From NCBI RefSeq assembly GCF_030908625.1, contig NZ_CP133133.1:62001-126000 (forward strand): 64,000 nt of DNA, in the 5' to 3' direction. Under the pieces are notes generated by a model. It searched no databases. It worked only from the letters and a program-made list of their open reading frames with translations, and was not told the origin of the DNA. Origin of the DNA: Paludicola sp. MB14-C6. GTDB lineage: Bacteria; Bacillota; Clostridia; Oscillospirales; Ruminococcaceae. A program made the translations under genes and the position numbers. Of this stretch, positions 46,426 through 54,656 are shown in pieces (position 1 is the stretch's first letter; every line of letters starts with the position of its first letter).

Positions 46426-47385
46426 AAGAAGAATGACCCATGTGTTCAAGCTAAGGCGGCTGTTGTACAAAAGAAAAAAGAAGCTGAAATGGCAAATGCT
46501 GTTATCAACAATCCACTGTATCAGCCAACATCCTCTTCATCCTCAACATCCTCCTCTTCTTCAAGCAGTGAGACTTATTCAAGTAATAATTGGTCTTCGG
46601 GAATTGATTACGGTCAAGCTGAGGCACAACGCAAGGCAGAAGCGGAAAGAATTGCAAAAGAAAAGAAAAAGAGAGACGCTAACTTTAAAGCTTGTACAGA
46701 CCTTGTTAATGGACAAAAGTATGCACAAGAATTAGCAGAGATATATCAAAAAGAAAGCAAAGAATATGTTGATTATATCAATCAATTTAAAAAATCAATT
46801 CCAACACCAAATCCATTACAAACCCCAGATAATACACCAGAGTGGTTAGCTTTAATGATAGGGGAAATTATTGATACAGTTGATAAAATTGGAGACGATG
46901 TGCAAAATTTTGATATTAACAATAATAATGAAGAAGAAGTATTAAAGTCAAACTATTTTTCTGCTTACAAAGGAAAATTAGTTGTTAGACCGCCAATAGG
47001 AAATGATGCTTTTTCGTTTGGAGCCATGTTTATTGGACCCCAAAATGACATTGACACTGTTCAACATGAATATGGGCATACTGTACAATTCGATAAAATG
47101 GGAGCTGCTAAATATACTGCTTTTGTCGCTATTCCTTCAGTAACAAACTACAATCTTTCTAAGAAGGGTAAATTGCCATACGACTATTATAGTTACCCTT
47201 GGGAATACCAAGCAGATCAATACGGAAATGTAGATGCAACGAAAAGAAATTATAAGCCTTGGGTGGATGTAGCCAACAAGAATTACTCGGAATTAACTGA
47301 ATTACCTGAAAAAATTATAATTAATTCTATAAAAAATTCTATTATTATGAGTTCAAGGAGATATTTAAATGAAAAATGTTTTTAG
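44503..47385 (+). CDS. N-terminally truncated RHS gene with HEYGH metallopeptidase tip (module 5)
   Basis: 960 codons in frame from an accidental TTG. It equals residues 1786-2430 of the full RHS protein (last YD repeats plus RHS core with RARYYSPYEGRFFSQD), then linker, KACTDLVNGQKYAQEL, and, without pre-toxin domain, IPTPNPLQTPDNTPEWLALM and a peptidase domain with VQHEYGHTVQF and PWEYQADQYGN. It lacks signal peptide, LysM, DUF6531 and most repeats, and no ribosome site serves its frame, so it is probably silent. It can recombine with the full gene through ~1.9 kb of homology. The frame overlaps the start of the lipoprotein gene by 17 nt. Confidence 0.85.
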   Translation: MNRKTSYAYDLLNRVVGVTDANNVETRYAYDTVGNMTSRVDGAGRTTNYAYDLAKRMTSITNPLQEVQKIKYDLNGNLSEFTNPDGTKIKYDYDKLDALVSKKSSEDATGQALYGYDKDGRKISMSDVAGTTKYEYDEIGRITSVALSTGGKIGYTYDSYGNLTKLSYPDGTAVTYQYDELDRLVGIVDRTNQKTSYTYDLSGNLTEVVRPNETSSTMQYDEMGNIIKLENKNKGVVSSFEYTYDMSGTIIKEIATQGKQKITREFTYDNLGQITNIDETNGKLTTSYTYTYDQVGNRIKEREKRGNNVVKNISNVFNGADRLVKSENTANWETKRTTYEYDKNGNMIKKNMPYDSYMTYKYDNENRLTAIRDKQNLLFAALYDGNGDRIFSVTPKYNTGGWHDDGNNGGWQVNSSTKNYGTTAQTSEKVDISSKYKVNYNQKLVDETMLIPNGVNQWGKEQYELTGYINNINTQNTQVLMEYGFDGKIGNSYDYGLNRSSIISKGKKNYYAYDGRGSVSELLNSQGNVSMGYSYGAFGKTTITTNLYVDNPYQYNAEYVDSIPGVPGMQYLRARYYSPYEGRFFSQDTVFGDMLNPLSQNLYAYCQNNPIMFQDPSGRYQVPASIQMAGPAAVASYLAGMKKNDPCVQAKAAVVQKKKEAEMANAVINNPLYQPTSSSSSTSSSSSSSETYSSNNWSSGIDYGQAEAQRKAEAERIAKEKKKRDANFKACTDLVNGQKYAQELAEIYQKESKEYVDYINQFKKSIPTPNPLQTPDNTPEWLALMIGEIIDTVDKIGDDVQNFDINNNNEEEVLKSNYFSAYKGKLVVRPPIGNDAFSFGAMFIGPQNDIDTVQHEYGHTVQFDKMGAAKYTAFVAIPSVTNYNLSKKGKLPYDYYSYPWEYQADQYGNVDATKRNYKPWVDVANKNYSELTELPEKIIINSIKNSIIMSSRRYLNEKCF

Positions 47386-47824
47386 TGTTCTGATTGTTAT
47401 TTTAATTTCAATTTTCGGTATAACTGGTTGCAATACAACAACCGATTATAAGTTTATACAATCAAATGATAAAATAGCAAAGATTGAAATTGTGATTATT
47501 AGTGATGCGGGGGATCACGATGGAAATTTATTATCGGAAGTTCAACCAATAACGGATGTTAAAAAAGAATTGATTGAAGAGGATGGTAAGAATTTAATTG
47601 AGGATTTAAAAATAGTAGACTGTTATAAAATACATAATCCTCCTAGGTATATAATCACAGGTTTAGAAGCGATAAAGATCAGTTACGACAACGGCGATTA
47701 TGAGCTTATTAGTTATAGAGCCCAAGCTAGTTACCAAAATGGGATATATAATAGAGCTAGTCGTCACGGCTTTGATAAAGACCAATTTAATAAGCTTCTG
47801 GATAAATATTTAGATGAAAATTAG
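47369..47824 (+). CDS. Lipoprotein, inferred immunity protein of module 5
   Basis: 151 residues, lipoprotein signal with lipobox ITGC (Cys 21). Ribosome site CAAGGAGA. Homologous along its whole length to 35207-35656, and both follow homologous metallopeptidase tips. It overlaps the end of the module 5 frame, so the last 20 or so residues of that tip may be a recent read-through extension. Confidence 0.8.
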   Translation: MKNVFSVLIVILISIFGITGCNTTTDYKFIQSNDKIAKIEIVIISDAGDHDGNLLSEVQPITDVKKELIEEDGKNLIEDLKIVDCYKIHNPPRYIITGLEAIKISYDNGDYELISYRAQASYQNGIYNRASRHGFDKDQFNKLLDKYLDEN

Positions 47825-47902
47825 TTTCTGTTTTTAATTAGGGGGAATCAAATCTCAAACTAATTATTTCTAACGAGTCATTTTAACCACTTAATACAAA
47901 CC

Positions 47903-47936
47903 AACCACCCGTCGAATACCGACGGGTGGTTTCTCT
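47903..47936 (+). terminator. Inter-cassette intrinsic terminator
   Basis: 12-bp stem (47903-47914 with 47920-47931) with ACCCGTCG and CGACGGGT, then TTCTCTCTC; same family as 35745. Confidence 0.85.
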
Positions 47937-47989
47937 CTCTTGCAAACCACATTGCGAAATTGTATAATTATTACAGTATAATTCGGGGA

Positions 47990-49199
47990 TATCCTCACCC
48001 CTCTTAGCCAAAACCTATACGCTTATTGCCAAAACAATCCGATTATGTTCCAAGACCCTAGTGGAAGATATCAAGTTCCAGCCAGTATTCAAATGGCAGG
48101 TCCTGCTGCAGTTGCTTCTTATTTAGCAGGAATGAAGAAGAATGACCCATGTGTTCAAGCTAAGGCAGCTGTTGTACAAAAGAAAAAAGAAGCTGAAATG
48201 GCGAATGCTGTTATCAACAATCCACTGTATCAACCAACATCCTCTTCATCTTCATCCTCCTCTTCTTCAAGCAGTGAGACTTCTTCAAGTAATAATTGGT
48301 CTTCGGGAATTGATTACGGTCAAGCTGAGGCACAACGCAAGGCAGAAGCGGAAAGAATTGCAAAAGAAAAGAAAAAGAGAGACGCTAACTTTAAAGCTTG
48401 TACAGACCTTGTTAATGGACAAAAGTATGCACAAGAGTTAGCACAGATATATCAAAAAGAAACTGTTCAAATAACTCAACTAGAAATACAAACAATTAAC
48501 TTAATGGATGTTTCTCCAGAAAAGAAAGCTGAATTATTAAATTTGGTGAGAGTTCGTAAAGATAAGTTAACAGTTGAGGATATGGCTGGTATTGGTATTA
48601 AAATAACGAAGTTCAATTTAGCAATTCTAATAAATCCATATGTAATGCAGCAAAAAGGGTTAACACAAGGTGAAGCCCAGTTTTATGACTCTCAGAAAAG
48701 AGAAGCTGAAATAAAAAATGGTATTACCATACAAACTATGAATGCTTATGCTAATGGGTTAGCTAGTAATATTACACAAAATAGTGGTTCTGGTGAAGCT
48801 GGTATACGACCACCTTCTAGCTGGAACAAAACAAATGAGGGTGAGATAAGCGTTGTAAAAACACCATACGGCGATGCTGTTCAATCTCTTGGCAAAGAAG
48901 CAAAAACTGTTAAAACTAGTATCGAAAACGGAGGAACTGTATATCGTGGAGGGACACTTGGGAGATCTAATGCTGCTGAGGGACAATTCTGGGCACCGGA
49001 AAATCCACTGAATCCAGGATATGCAGATCGTTATGGAGTTGATTTTAGTAAGATTGATGTGATTATTGGTGGTAAAGTCAAGCCAAACTCAAATATTATA
49101 ACACGACCAGCACCTGGCTTAGGAACTAATGGTGGTGGCGCTATTGAAATGGTAACGGATCCTAATAATGTGAAACTTGATTTCTTCTATATGCCATAA
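47990..49199 (+). CDS. Orphan RHS toxin tip, possible ADP-ribosyltransferase (module 6)
   Basis: Begins within the RHS core (LSQNLYAYCQNNPIMFQDPS from about 48003), the longest core stub among the tips; the first Met (48045) is an internal residue without ribosome site. Linker, KACTDLVNGQKYAQEL, pre-toxin subtype A (as in the full RHS gene), SGEAGIRPPSSW, then a toxin of about 120 residues: GGTVYRGGTLGRSNAAEG, FWAPENPLNPGYADRYGV and GGGAIEMVTDPNN. The Y-R-G-G start and a late Glu in a G-x-x-E context resemble the R-S-E type ADP-ribosyltransferase fold; this is tentative. Confidence 0.75.
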
Positions 49200-49216
49200 A
49201 GAAAGGGGCGATAAAT

Positions 49217-49462
49217 ATGTTTAATAGTAACCAAGAGCTTAGGAATTTTGCATCAATTATATGTGAAGAATTGAAACTAAATGATGAATTTGAGCTAGCT
49301 AATGAATTGAGAATGTGGAATGAAGTTTCATTTACAAGTTCAACTGAATTTCTTGGCGAACTTATGCTCATCTTAGAAAAAGTAATACTATTACCAAAGA
49401 TATTGAGTATGAAACAACAAATTGAAGAGTGCCTGTCTACAATTAAAAAGGCACTTGGATAA
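49217..49462 (+). CDS. Immunity protein of module 6 (inferred)
   Basis: 81 residues, all-helical, no signal peptide; GAAAGGGG 9 nt before the ATG, 17 nt after the toxin stop. Family not recognised. Confidence 0.7.
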   Translation: MFNSNQELRNFASIICEELKLNDEFELANELRMWNEVSFTSSTEFLGELMLILEKVILLPKILSMKQQIEECLSTIKKALG

Positions 49463-49565
49463 TCCACTATTTAATAACCTAGCATACAGTGAGTTTAAGC
49501 GGATTTCAGGCAACACCGACCACCTATATGACACACAAAGGGTCATTACGGCTACCTATTAAATC

Positions 49566-49598
49566 AAAACACCCGTCAATACAGACGGGTGTTTTCTC
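49566..49598 (+). terminator. Inter-cassette intrinsic terminator
   Basis: 12-bp stem (49566-49577 with 49584-49595), CACCCGTC and GACGGGTG, then TTTTCTCTCTC. Confidence 0.85.
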
Positions 49599-49622
49599 TC
49601 TCTTGCAAACTACAGAACAAAA

Positions 49623-50711
49623 TTGTATAATTATTACAGTGGGGATTCTTATACAAGCAGTGAGACTTCTTCAAGTAATAATTTGTCTTCGGGAATTGAT
49701 TACGGTCAAGCTAAGGCACAACGCAAGGCAGAGGAAGCACAAAGACGTCAAGCTGAGATTGAGAAGCAAAAGAGATACGTTAACTTTAAAGCTTGTACAT
49801 CCTTAATAAATCCAGAAAAGTATGCACAGGAATATAAAGAACTGCTACAAAAAGAAAGCAAAGAATATAATGAGTATATCAATCAATTTCCATCACTTAA
49901 TTGGCTGACTGCGGATGAACAATTATTATTTCAACACAGTGACTTTTTAGAATCGTTTACTGAACAAGAAAAGATAAAATTGATTGTATTGGGTAGAGAA
50001 CGATCCATAACGATGGATGATATTAAGAAACTATATATCGATGAAGACTTAACCAATAAAGGGGTTATGGATTTCTTTAATACATCACTTAGAGCGAATA
50101 GATTTGGTATGACAACTACTGATTTGGATACTCATTTTCAGCAAGGGAAAAAAACAGAACGAAGCGCGCTACTGGATTTTGCAGGGATGTATGCAGCGGC
50201 GGGTTTGATAGCCAACTATAATGCAAGTGGTTCCAATTTCAGTAATGTTCCGGAGGGACAATTTAAAGGTTTCAATTTAGATAAGCCGAAAGTTAATAAT
50301 AGTGGTGGCTCTATTGAGGGTGGGGTTAAGACAGACTTCTATGTGACTCCAAGTGGTACAGCGGTTCCTTCGACAGGTTATAGATATATGCCAAGAGAAG
50401 CTAACTATATTGAGAATTTGAAAAACACCATGGAAATACCTTCAAATGCTAAAGGAACATATATTACCTTTGATAAGTTTGATACACCAAACCCAGGAAG
50501 GCTCCAAGTACCACACGATGCCTCTATAAGAGGCTCATTTGGCACTTTACAAATCATAGATGATATTAGAATACCGAATGGTAATTGGGGAAAAGCCAAA
50601 TGGTTAGAGCCTGTTACAAAAGATATCATAAAATATGGACCAGGTGGTGCAACACAAGCAATCACTAATCAAAAAATTAAACTCGACAGTTTAACAGACT
50701 TGTTGAAGTAA
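49623..50711 (+). CDS. Orphan RHS toxin tip, possible TreTu-like ADP-ribosyltransferase (module 7)
   Basis: Starts at an accidental TTG at the same point (LYNYYSGDSYTSSETSSS) as modules 4 and 10. Pre-toxin subtype B, then about 125 residues of toxin: TGYRYMPREANYIENLK, GTYITFDKFDTPNPGRLQVP, RGSFGTLQIIDDIRIPNG, WLEPVTKDIIKYGPGGATQA. The spacing of YRYM, TYITF and EPVTKD resembles toxins annotated as TreTu-type ADP-ribosyltransferases acting on EF-Tu; recalled similarity only. The leading ~650 bp are nearly identical to the same part of module 10. Confidence 0.75.
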   Translation: MYNYYSGDSYTSSETSSSNNLSSGIDYGQAKAQRKAEEAQRRQAEIEKQKRYVNFKACTSLINPEKYAQEYKELLQKESKEYNEYINQFPSLNWLTADEQLLFQHSDFLESFTEQEKIKLIVLGRERSITMDDIKKLYIDEDLTNKGVMDFFNTSLRANRFGMTTTDLDTHFQQGKKTERSALLDFAGMYAAAGLIANYNASGSNFSNVPEGQFKGFNLDKPKVNNSGGSIEGGVKTDFYVTPSGTAVPSTGYRYMPREANYIENLKNTMEIPSNAKGTYITFDKFDTPNPGRLQVPHDASIRGSFGTLQIIDDIRIPNGNWGKAKWLEPVTKDIIKYGPGGATQAITNQKIKLDSLTDLLK

Positions 50712-50723
50712 AGGAGAATAAAA

Positions 50724-50945
50724 ATGTTATTTGCTAACCAGAACGACATTATTAGATGCTCAGAAATAGTTAGAAAAGAGCTAACAAAAAACAACATAGC
50801 TGTTAATGATAACGTTGTAAATAAGATAGCTATAGATGTAATGGATATCTCTTACTCAAAGGGTGGTGACTATTCAGACTCTGTTATTCAAAGTTTTGCG
50901 GAAACATACATTGAAGAAGGGTTCTATAAGAAATTCATTGAATAA
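50724..50945 (+). CDS. Immunity protein of module 7 (inferred)
   Basis: 73 residues, helical, no signal peptide. AAAGGAG lies 7 nt before the ATG, 12 nt after the toxin stop. Family not recognised. Confidence 0.7.
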   Translation: MLFANQNDIIRCSEIVRKELTKNNIAVNDNVVNKIAIDVMDISYSKGGDYSDSVIQSFAETYIEEGFYKKFIE

Positions 50946-50989
50946 CAGATTAGATATTTGAACTATATCACCCTAAAACCTTTTTATAC

Positions 50990-51141
50990 CACCTCTTTGA
51001 CGGTAAGATTGGCAACAGCTATGATTATGGCTTAAACCGCAACAGTATCATCAGTAAAGGAAAAAAGAACTATTTTATTTTCGGCAATATGCTCAACCCA
51101 CTTGCCAAAATTTATACGCATATTGCCAAAATAATCCGATT
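50990..51141 (+). pseudogene. Decayed RHS core fragment leading into module 8
   Basis: TTTGACGGTAAGATTGGCAA matches the core at FDGKIGNSYDYGLN; the text then jumps over about 75 codons to FGNMLNPLAK and YAYCQNNPIMFQDPS with frameshifts. It shows repeated deletion between short homologies within the core. Confidence 0.7.
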
Positions 51142-52164
51142 ATGTTCCAAGACCCAAGTGGAAGATATCAAGTTCCAGCTAGTATCCAAATGGCAGGTCC
51201 TGCCACGGTTGCTTCTTATTTAGCAGGAATAAAAAAGAACGACCCATGCAATCAAGCTAAGGCGGCTGTTGTACAAAAGAAAAAAGAAGCTGAAATGGCG
51301 AATGCTGTTATCAACAATCCACTGTATCAACCAACATCCTCTTCATCCTCAACTTCATCAAGCAGTGGGGATTCTTATACAAGCAGTGAGACTTCTTCAA
51401 GTAATAATTGGTCTTCAGGAATTGATTACGGTCAAGCTGAGGCACAACGCAAGGCAGAGGAAGCACAAAGACGCCAAGCTGAGATTGAGAAGAAAAAGAG
51501 AGACGCTAACTTTAAAGCTTGTACATCCTTAATAAATCCAGAAAAGTATGCACAGGAATATAAAGAACTGCTACAAAAAGAAAGCAAAGAATATAATGAT
51601 TATATCAATCAATTTAAAATGCCAGTTCCAACACCAAATCCAGCGGTAAGGGAAATGAGTAATTTGGATTCACTGGTATGGGAGTTAGGTCAGAAATGGA
51701 AAGATGTTATAGTTGAACCTACTGCTAATTTGATAAATGATATAAAAAATTTGGATGTAAATAATTCAAGTGAAGAGGCTGTATTAAATGCAAATTATAT
51801 TTCAATGTATAAGGGCCAGACAGTTATTCGTGCAGATCTTAATTTTAACGGAAACAGATCTGGTTCATTTGGAATTATGATTTTAGATAAAAAAGAGGGT
51901 AGTGTCGAGTTTGGTGGAACTGAAGAAGGTGCTCGAACAGTAAAGCATGAATATGGTCATTTTGTTCAATTACAATATCTTGGAACATTAAAATATATAA
52001 AAAAAATTGCAATACCTTCAGTGTCTTCAAAGGCTACCCACGATGAGTACTACTCGCAACCATGGGAAAGAAGTGCTGATATTTTTGGGGGAGTACAGCG
52101 ACCTAATTATCCGTACGCAGAAGGAAGTGCAGAACAATCTTTAGATTATTTGATAGGATGGTAG
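51142..52164 (+). CDS. Orphan RHS toxin tip, HEYGH metallopeptidase (module 8)
   Basis: First Met (51142) is the internal Met of IMFQDPSGRYQ, with no ribosome site. Linker with two Ser-rich parts, KACTSLINPEKYAQEY, then, without pre-toxin domain, VPTPNPAVREMSNLDSL and a peptidase domain with VKHEYGHFVQLQYLG and QPWERSADIFGG. It shares the fold and zinc motif of modules 3 and 5 but is only distantly similar outside the motif. A lipoprotein gene follows after 6 nt. Confidence 0.8.
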   Translation: MFQDPSGRYQVPASIQMAGPATVASYLAGIKKNDPCNQAKAAVVQKKKEAEMANAVINNPLYQPTSSSSSTSSSSGDSYTSSETSSSNNWSSGIDYGQAEAQRKAEEAQRRQAEIEKKKRDANFKACTSLINPEKYAQEYKELLQKESKEYNDYINQFKMPVPTPNPAVREMSNLDSLVWELGQKWKDVIVEPTANLINDIKNLDVNNSSEEAVLNANYISMYKGQTVIRADLNFNGNRSGSFGIMILDKKEGSVEFGGTEEGARTVKHEYGHFVQLQYLGTLKYIKKIAIPSVSSKATHDEYYSQPWERSADIFGGVQRPNYPYAEGSAEQSLDYLIGW

Positions 52165-52170
52165 ATATAT

Positions 52171-52956
52171 ATGAAATTAGTAAGGACTTTTTTAAAATCA
52201 ATAATTATATGTTTTATTCTATTGATGTTAACTGCTTGCGACAATAGATTTAAATATCGTGATAATGATGTAAATTTGCATGATATAGCTACTAATTCTC
52301 TTTTAGGTGTGTCGGCATATGAATCAAATAAGATTTTTGTTGTTGAAACTGATGATTATGGTAGAAAGCTATTTGCATTTGAAGGATTTACAAGCAATGC
52401 AACTCCAGAAAATGGGCGAATTTTCGCATTGCTTGTTTCGCAAAAAACAACAGAAACTGATTCTTATTTCTATGACAATGTAAATTGCATATTTTGTAAA
52501 TTCCCAAACTTGAATCAATATAAAAACATTGATGAGGAACAAGTGAAAAGTTGTTTTACGGATGAACAAATATCCACTCTAAAATCAATCAATGATTGGG
52601 ATAAACCACTTAAAAAAAGTGGAATGTTTCACATTAAGACAACTGGACGAAAAAAAGATTATGTTTCAGACGGTAAACTAAAAGAAGCATTTTTGATGAT
52701 TGCAACAGTAAGTGAATATGATAATAGTAGCATAGTGCCGCTTACCATAGATAAAAATGGTAAATCTATTTATTATATTAGAGTCAAACCTGTAGATAGT
52801 AAACGAGGTGACTATAAGTTTTCAAAGTCCTATATAATTATGTTTGATAAAAATGGTAAGGTTGACACCTTAAGAGGTATTATGGAAATTGAAAATGTCT
52901 GGGATTATCGAGGTCAATTAGAAACTTTTAAAGTTACGAATGCTTGGAATCAGTAG
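52171..52956 (+). CDS. Lipoprotein, inferred immunity protein of module 8
   Basis: 261 residues, signal MKLVRTFLKSIIICFILLML with lipobox LTAC (Cys 23). It is not similar in sequence to the other two lipoproteins, yet it too follows a HEYGH tip. Two-domain look: an N-terminal part to about residue 120 and a C-terminal beta-rich part. A strong terminator follows. Confidence 0.75.
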   Translation: MKLVRTFLKSIIICFILLMLTACDNRFKYRDNDVNLHDIATNSLLGVSAYESNKIFVVETDDYGRKLFAFEGFTSNATPENGRIFALLVSQKTTETDSYFYDNVNCIFCKFPNLNQYKNIDEEQVKSCFTDEQISTLKSINDWDKPLKKSGMFHIKTTGRKKDYVSDGKLKEAFLMIATVSEYDNSSIVPLTIDKNGKSIYYIRVKPVDSKRGDYKFSKSYIIMFDKNGKVDTLRGIMEIENVWDYRGQLETFKVTNAWNQ

Positions 52957-52971
52957 TAAATAGATAATTTA

Positions 52972-53012
52972 TTAACATAATAAGATATTTTTCATCTTAT
53001 TATGTTAATATT
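52972..53012 (+). terminator. Intrinsic terminator after module 8
   Basis: Perfect 15-bp stem (52972-52986 with 52994-53008), 7-nt loop, then TATTTCTT. Different sequence from the CACCCGTC hairpins. Confidence 0.75.
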
Positions 53013-53030
53013 TCTTATAGTACTAATACG

Positions 53031-54083
53031 TATTACAGTAGTGATTCTTATAGCAGTAACAATAATTGTATAGATTACGGTCAAGCTGAAGCAGAAAGGA
53101 AAGCAAGGAAAGCACAAAGACGCCAAGCTGAGATTGAGAAGCAAAAGAGAGACGCTAACTTTAAAGCTTGTACATCCTTAATAAATCCAGAAAAGTCCGC
53201 ACAGGAATATAAAGAACTGCTACAAAAAGAAAGCAAAGAATATAATGAGTATATCAATCAATTTCCATCACTTAATTGGCTGACTGCGGATGAACAATTA
53301 TTATTTCAACACAGTGACTTTTTAGAATCGTTTACTGAACAAGAAAAGATAAAATTGATTGTATTAGGTAGAGAACGATCCATAACGATGGATGATATTA
53401 AGAAACTATATATTGATGAAGACTTAACCAATAAAGGGGTTATGGATTTCTTTAATACATCACTTAGAGCGAATAGATTTGGTATGACAACTACTGATTT
53501 GGATACTCATTTTCAGCAAGGAAAAAAAGCAGAACGAAGCGCACTACTAGATTTTGCAGGGATGTATGCAGCGGCGGGTTTGATAGCCAACTATAATGCA
53601 AGTGGTTCCAATTTCAGTAATGTTCCGGAGGGACAATTTAAAGGTTCCAATTTAGATAAACCGAAAGTCGGTGGAGGAAATGAATCAAAAGTACCGAGAA
53701 CTGGTGAAGAATGGAATCAGTATTTTAAAGAAAAGTATGGTGCTGAAAATGTAACATGGGAAACCGCTCCAAAGAGTGTGAGCGAAGTAATTACAGCACC
53801 TCAGAAGGTTATAGGGCACTATCCCGAATATGTGGAGCTTTCAAAAAAACTTAATACAAAACCATTTTCTGTTCCTGACAACATATGGAATAAGATGACC
53901 TCTGATGAGCAGTGGGCTGCAAATCAAAAATTCCTTGATCGTGCAATTTCTAAAGGTACTGAATTTAACTTAGCAACTCCTATCGACAAAGTAAGACCAG
54001 AAAGCTATTTGCAGAAAGAAATAGAGTACTTAATGTCACAGGGCTATAAGCTTAGTAGTGATGGAACAAAGTTAATTAAATAA
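53031..54083 (+). CDS. Orphan RHS toxin tip of unrecognised type (module 9)
   Basis: The frame matches the linker from about 53031 (YYSSDSYSSNNNCIDYGQAE) but has no start; the first start-like codon is TTG 53355 in the pre-toxin domain. Pre-toxin subtype B and VPRTGEEWNQYFKEKYGAEN as in module 2, then a different toxin of about 100 residues: VITAPQKVIGHYPEYVELSK, SVPDNIWNKMTSDEQWAANQ, KFLDRAISKGTEFNL, ending with LMSQGYKLSSDG. Mostly helical, no HNH or zinc motif. Function unknown. Confidence 0.75.
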   Translation, partial: YYSSDSYSSNNNCIDYGQAEAERKARKAQRRQAEIEKQKRDANFKACTSLINPEKSAQEYKELLQKESKEYNEYINQFPSLNWLTADEQLLFQHSDFLESFTEQEKIKLIVLGRERSITMDDIKKLYIDEDLTNKGVMDFFNTSLRANRFGMTTTDLDTHFQQGKKAERSALLDFAGMYAAAGLIANYNASGSNFSNVPEGQFKGSNLDKPKVGGGNESKVPRTGEEWNQYFKEKYGAENVTWETAPKSVSEVITAPQKVIGHYPEYVELSKKLNTKPFSVPDNIWNKMTSDEQWAANQKFLDRAISKGTEFNLATPIDKVRPESYLQKEIEYLMSQGYKLSSDGTKLIK

Positions 54084-54096
54084 GGAGGTTGTTGAA

Positions 54097-54507
54097 ATGT
54101 CTGATAAAGAATCGCTAATAGAAAATATTGTAGAATTGACAAACAAAGGAAATTTTTCATTACAAAAATTCGATTTTGATGAAAAGAATTTTGGTAACTT
54201 TTGTATTGCGCTTACCTGTAATAAGCAAGTCAATATCCGCTTTATTAGAGATAGAGGGACTGTCTGGTGCGAAGCAGGTCGAGATGGCGAATGGTATTTA
54301 ATCGAAGATGTATTTAGATTAATCGGAACAGAATTCATTTCTGAAAAAAGTGAAACTATTGAATTTTTGAGTTACATGTCAGGAATACTTATGAAAAACA
54401 TCTCTAAAGTTATGGATGTATTTGATGCTAACAACATAGCCGATACACATGTAAAAATCAAAAAGATAGCAACTGAAAGAGCCTTAGAAATGTTTAAAAC
54501 TGAGTAA
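54097..54507 (+). CDS. Immunity protein of module 9 (inferred)
   Basis: 136 residues, no signal peptide. AAGGAGG 9 nt before the ATG, 13 nt after the toxin stop. N-terminal beta-rich part (RFIRDRGTVWCEAG, WYLIEDVFRLIG) and helical C-terminus. Family not recognised. Confidence 0.7.
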   Translation: MSDKESLIENIVELTNKGNFSLQKFDFDEKNFGNFCIALTCNKQVNIRFIRDRGTVWCEAGRDGEWYLIEDVFRLIGTEFISEKSETIEFLSYMSGILMKNISKVMDVFDANNIADTHVKIKKIATERALEMFKTE

Positions 54508-54600
54508 AGTGCATACGCTTGTGCACTTGTAAAATGGCTTGAAATGGTACTTTTGAGCATCATCCACCATCAACCAAACACACAAAGGACAATTTGAATC

Positions 54601-54634
54601 AAACACCCGTTGGCAGTACTGACGGGTGTTTTCT
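54601..54634 (+). terminator. Inter-cassette intrinsic terminator
   Basis: AAACACCCGT (54601-54610) pairs with ACGGGTGTTT (54622-54631), then TCTCTCTCTTG; same family as those at 35745, 47903 and 49566. Confidence 0.8.
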
Positions 54635-54656
54635 CTCTCTTGCAAACTACAGAACA

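Noticed and set aside
46433..46735. A recurrent plus-strand frame of about 70-100 codons inside the RHS linkers (also 48142, 49489, 51269, 54610).
   Set aside because: It is the alternative frame of the conserved linker DNA and recurs only because that DNA is repeated.
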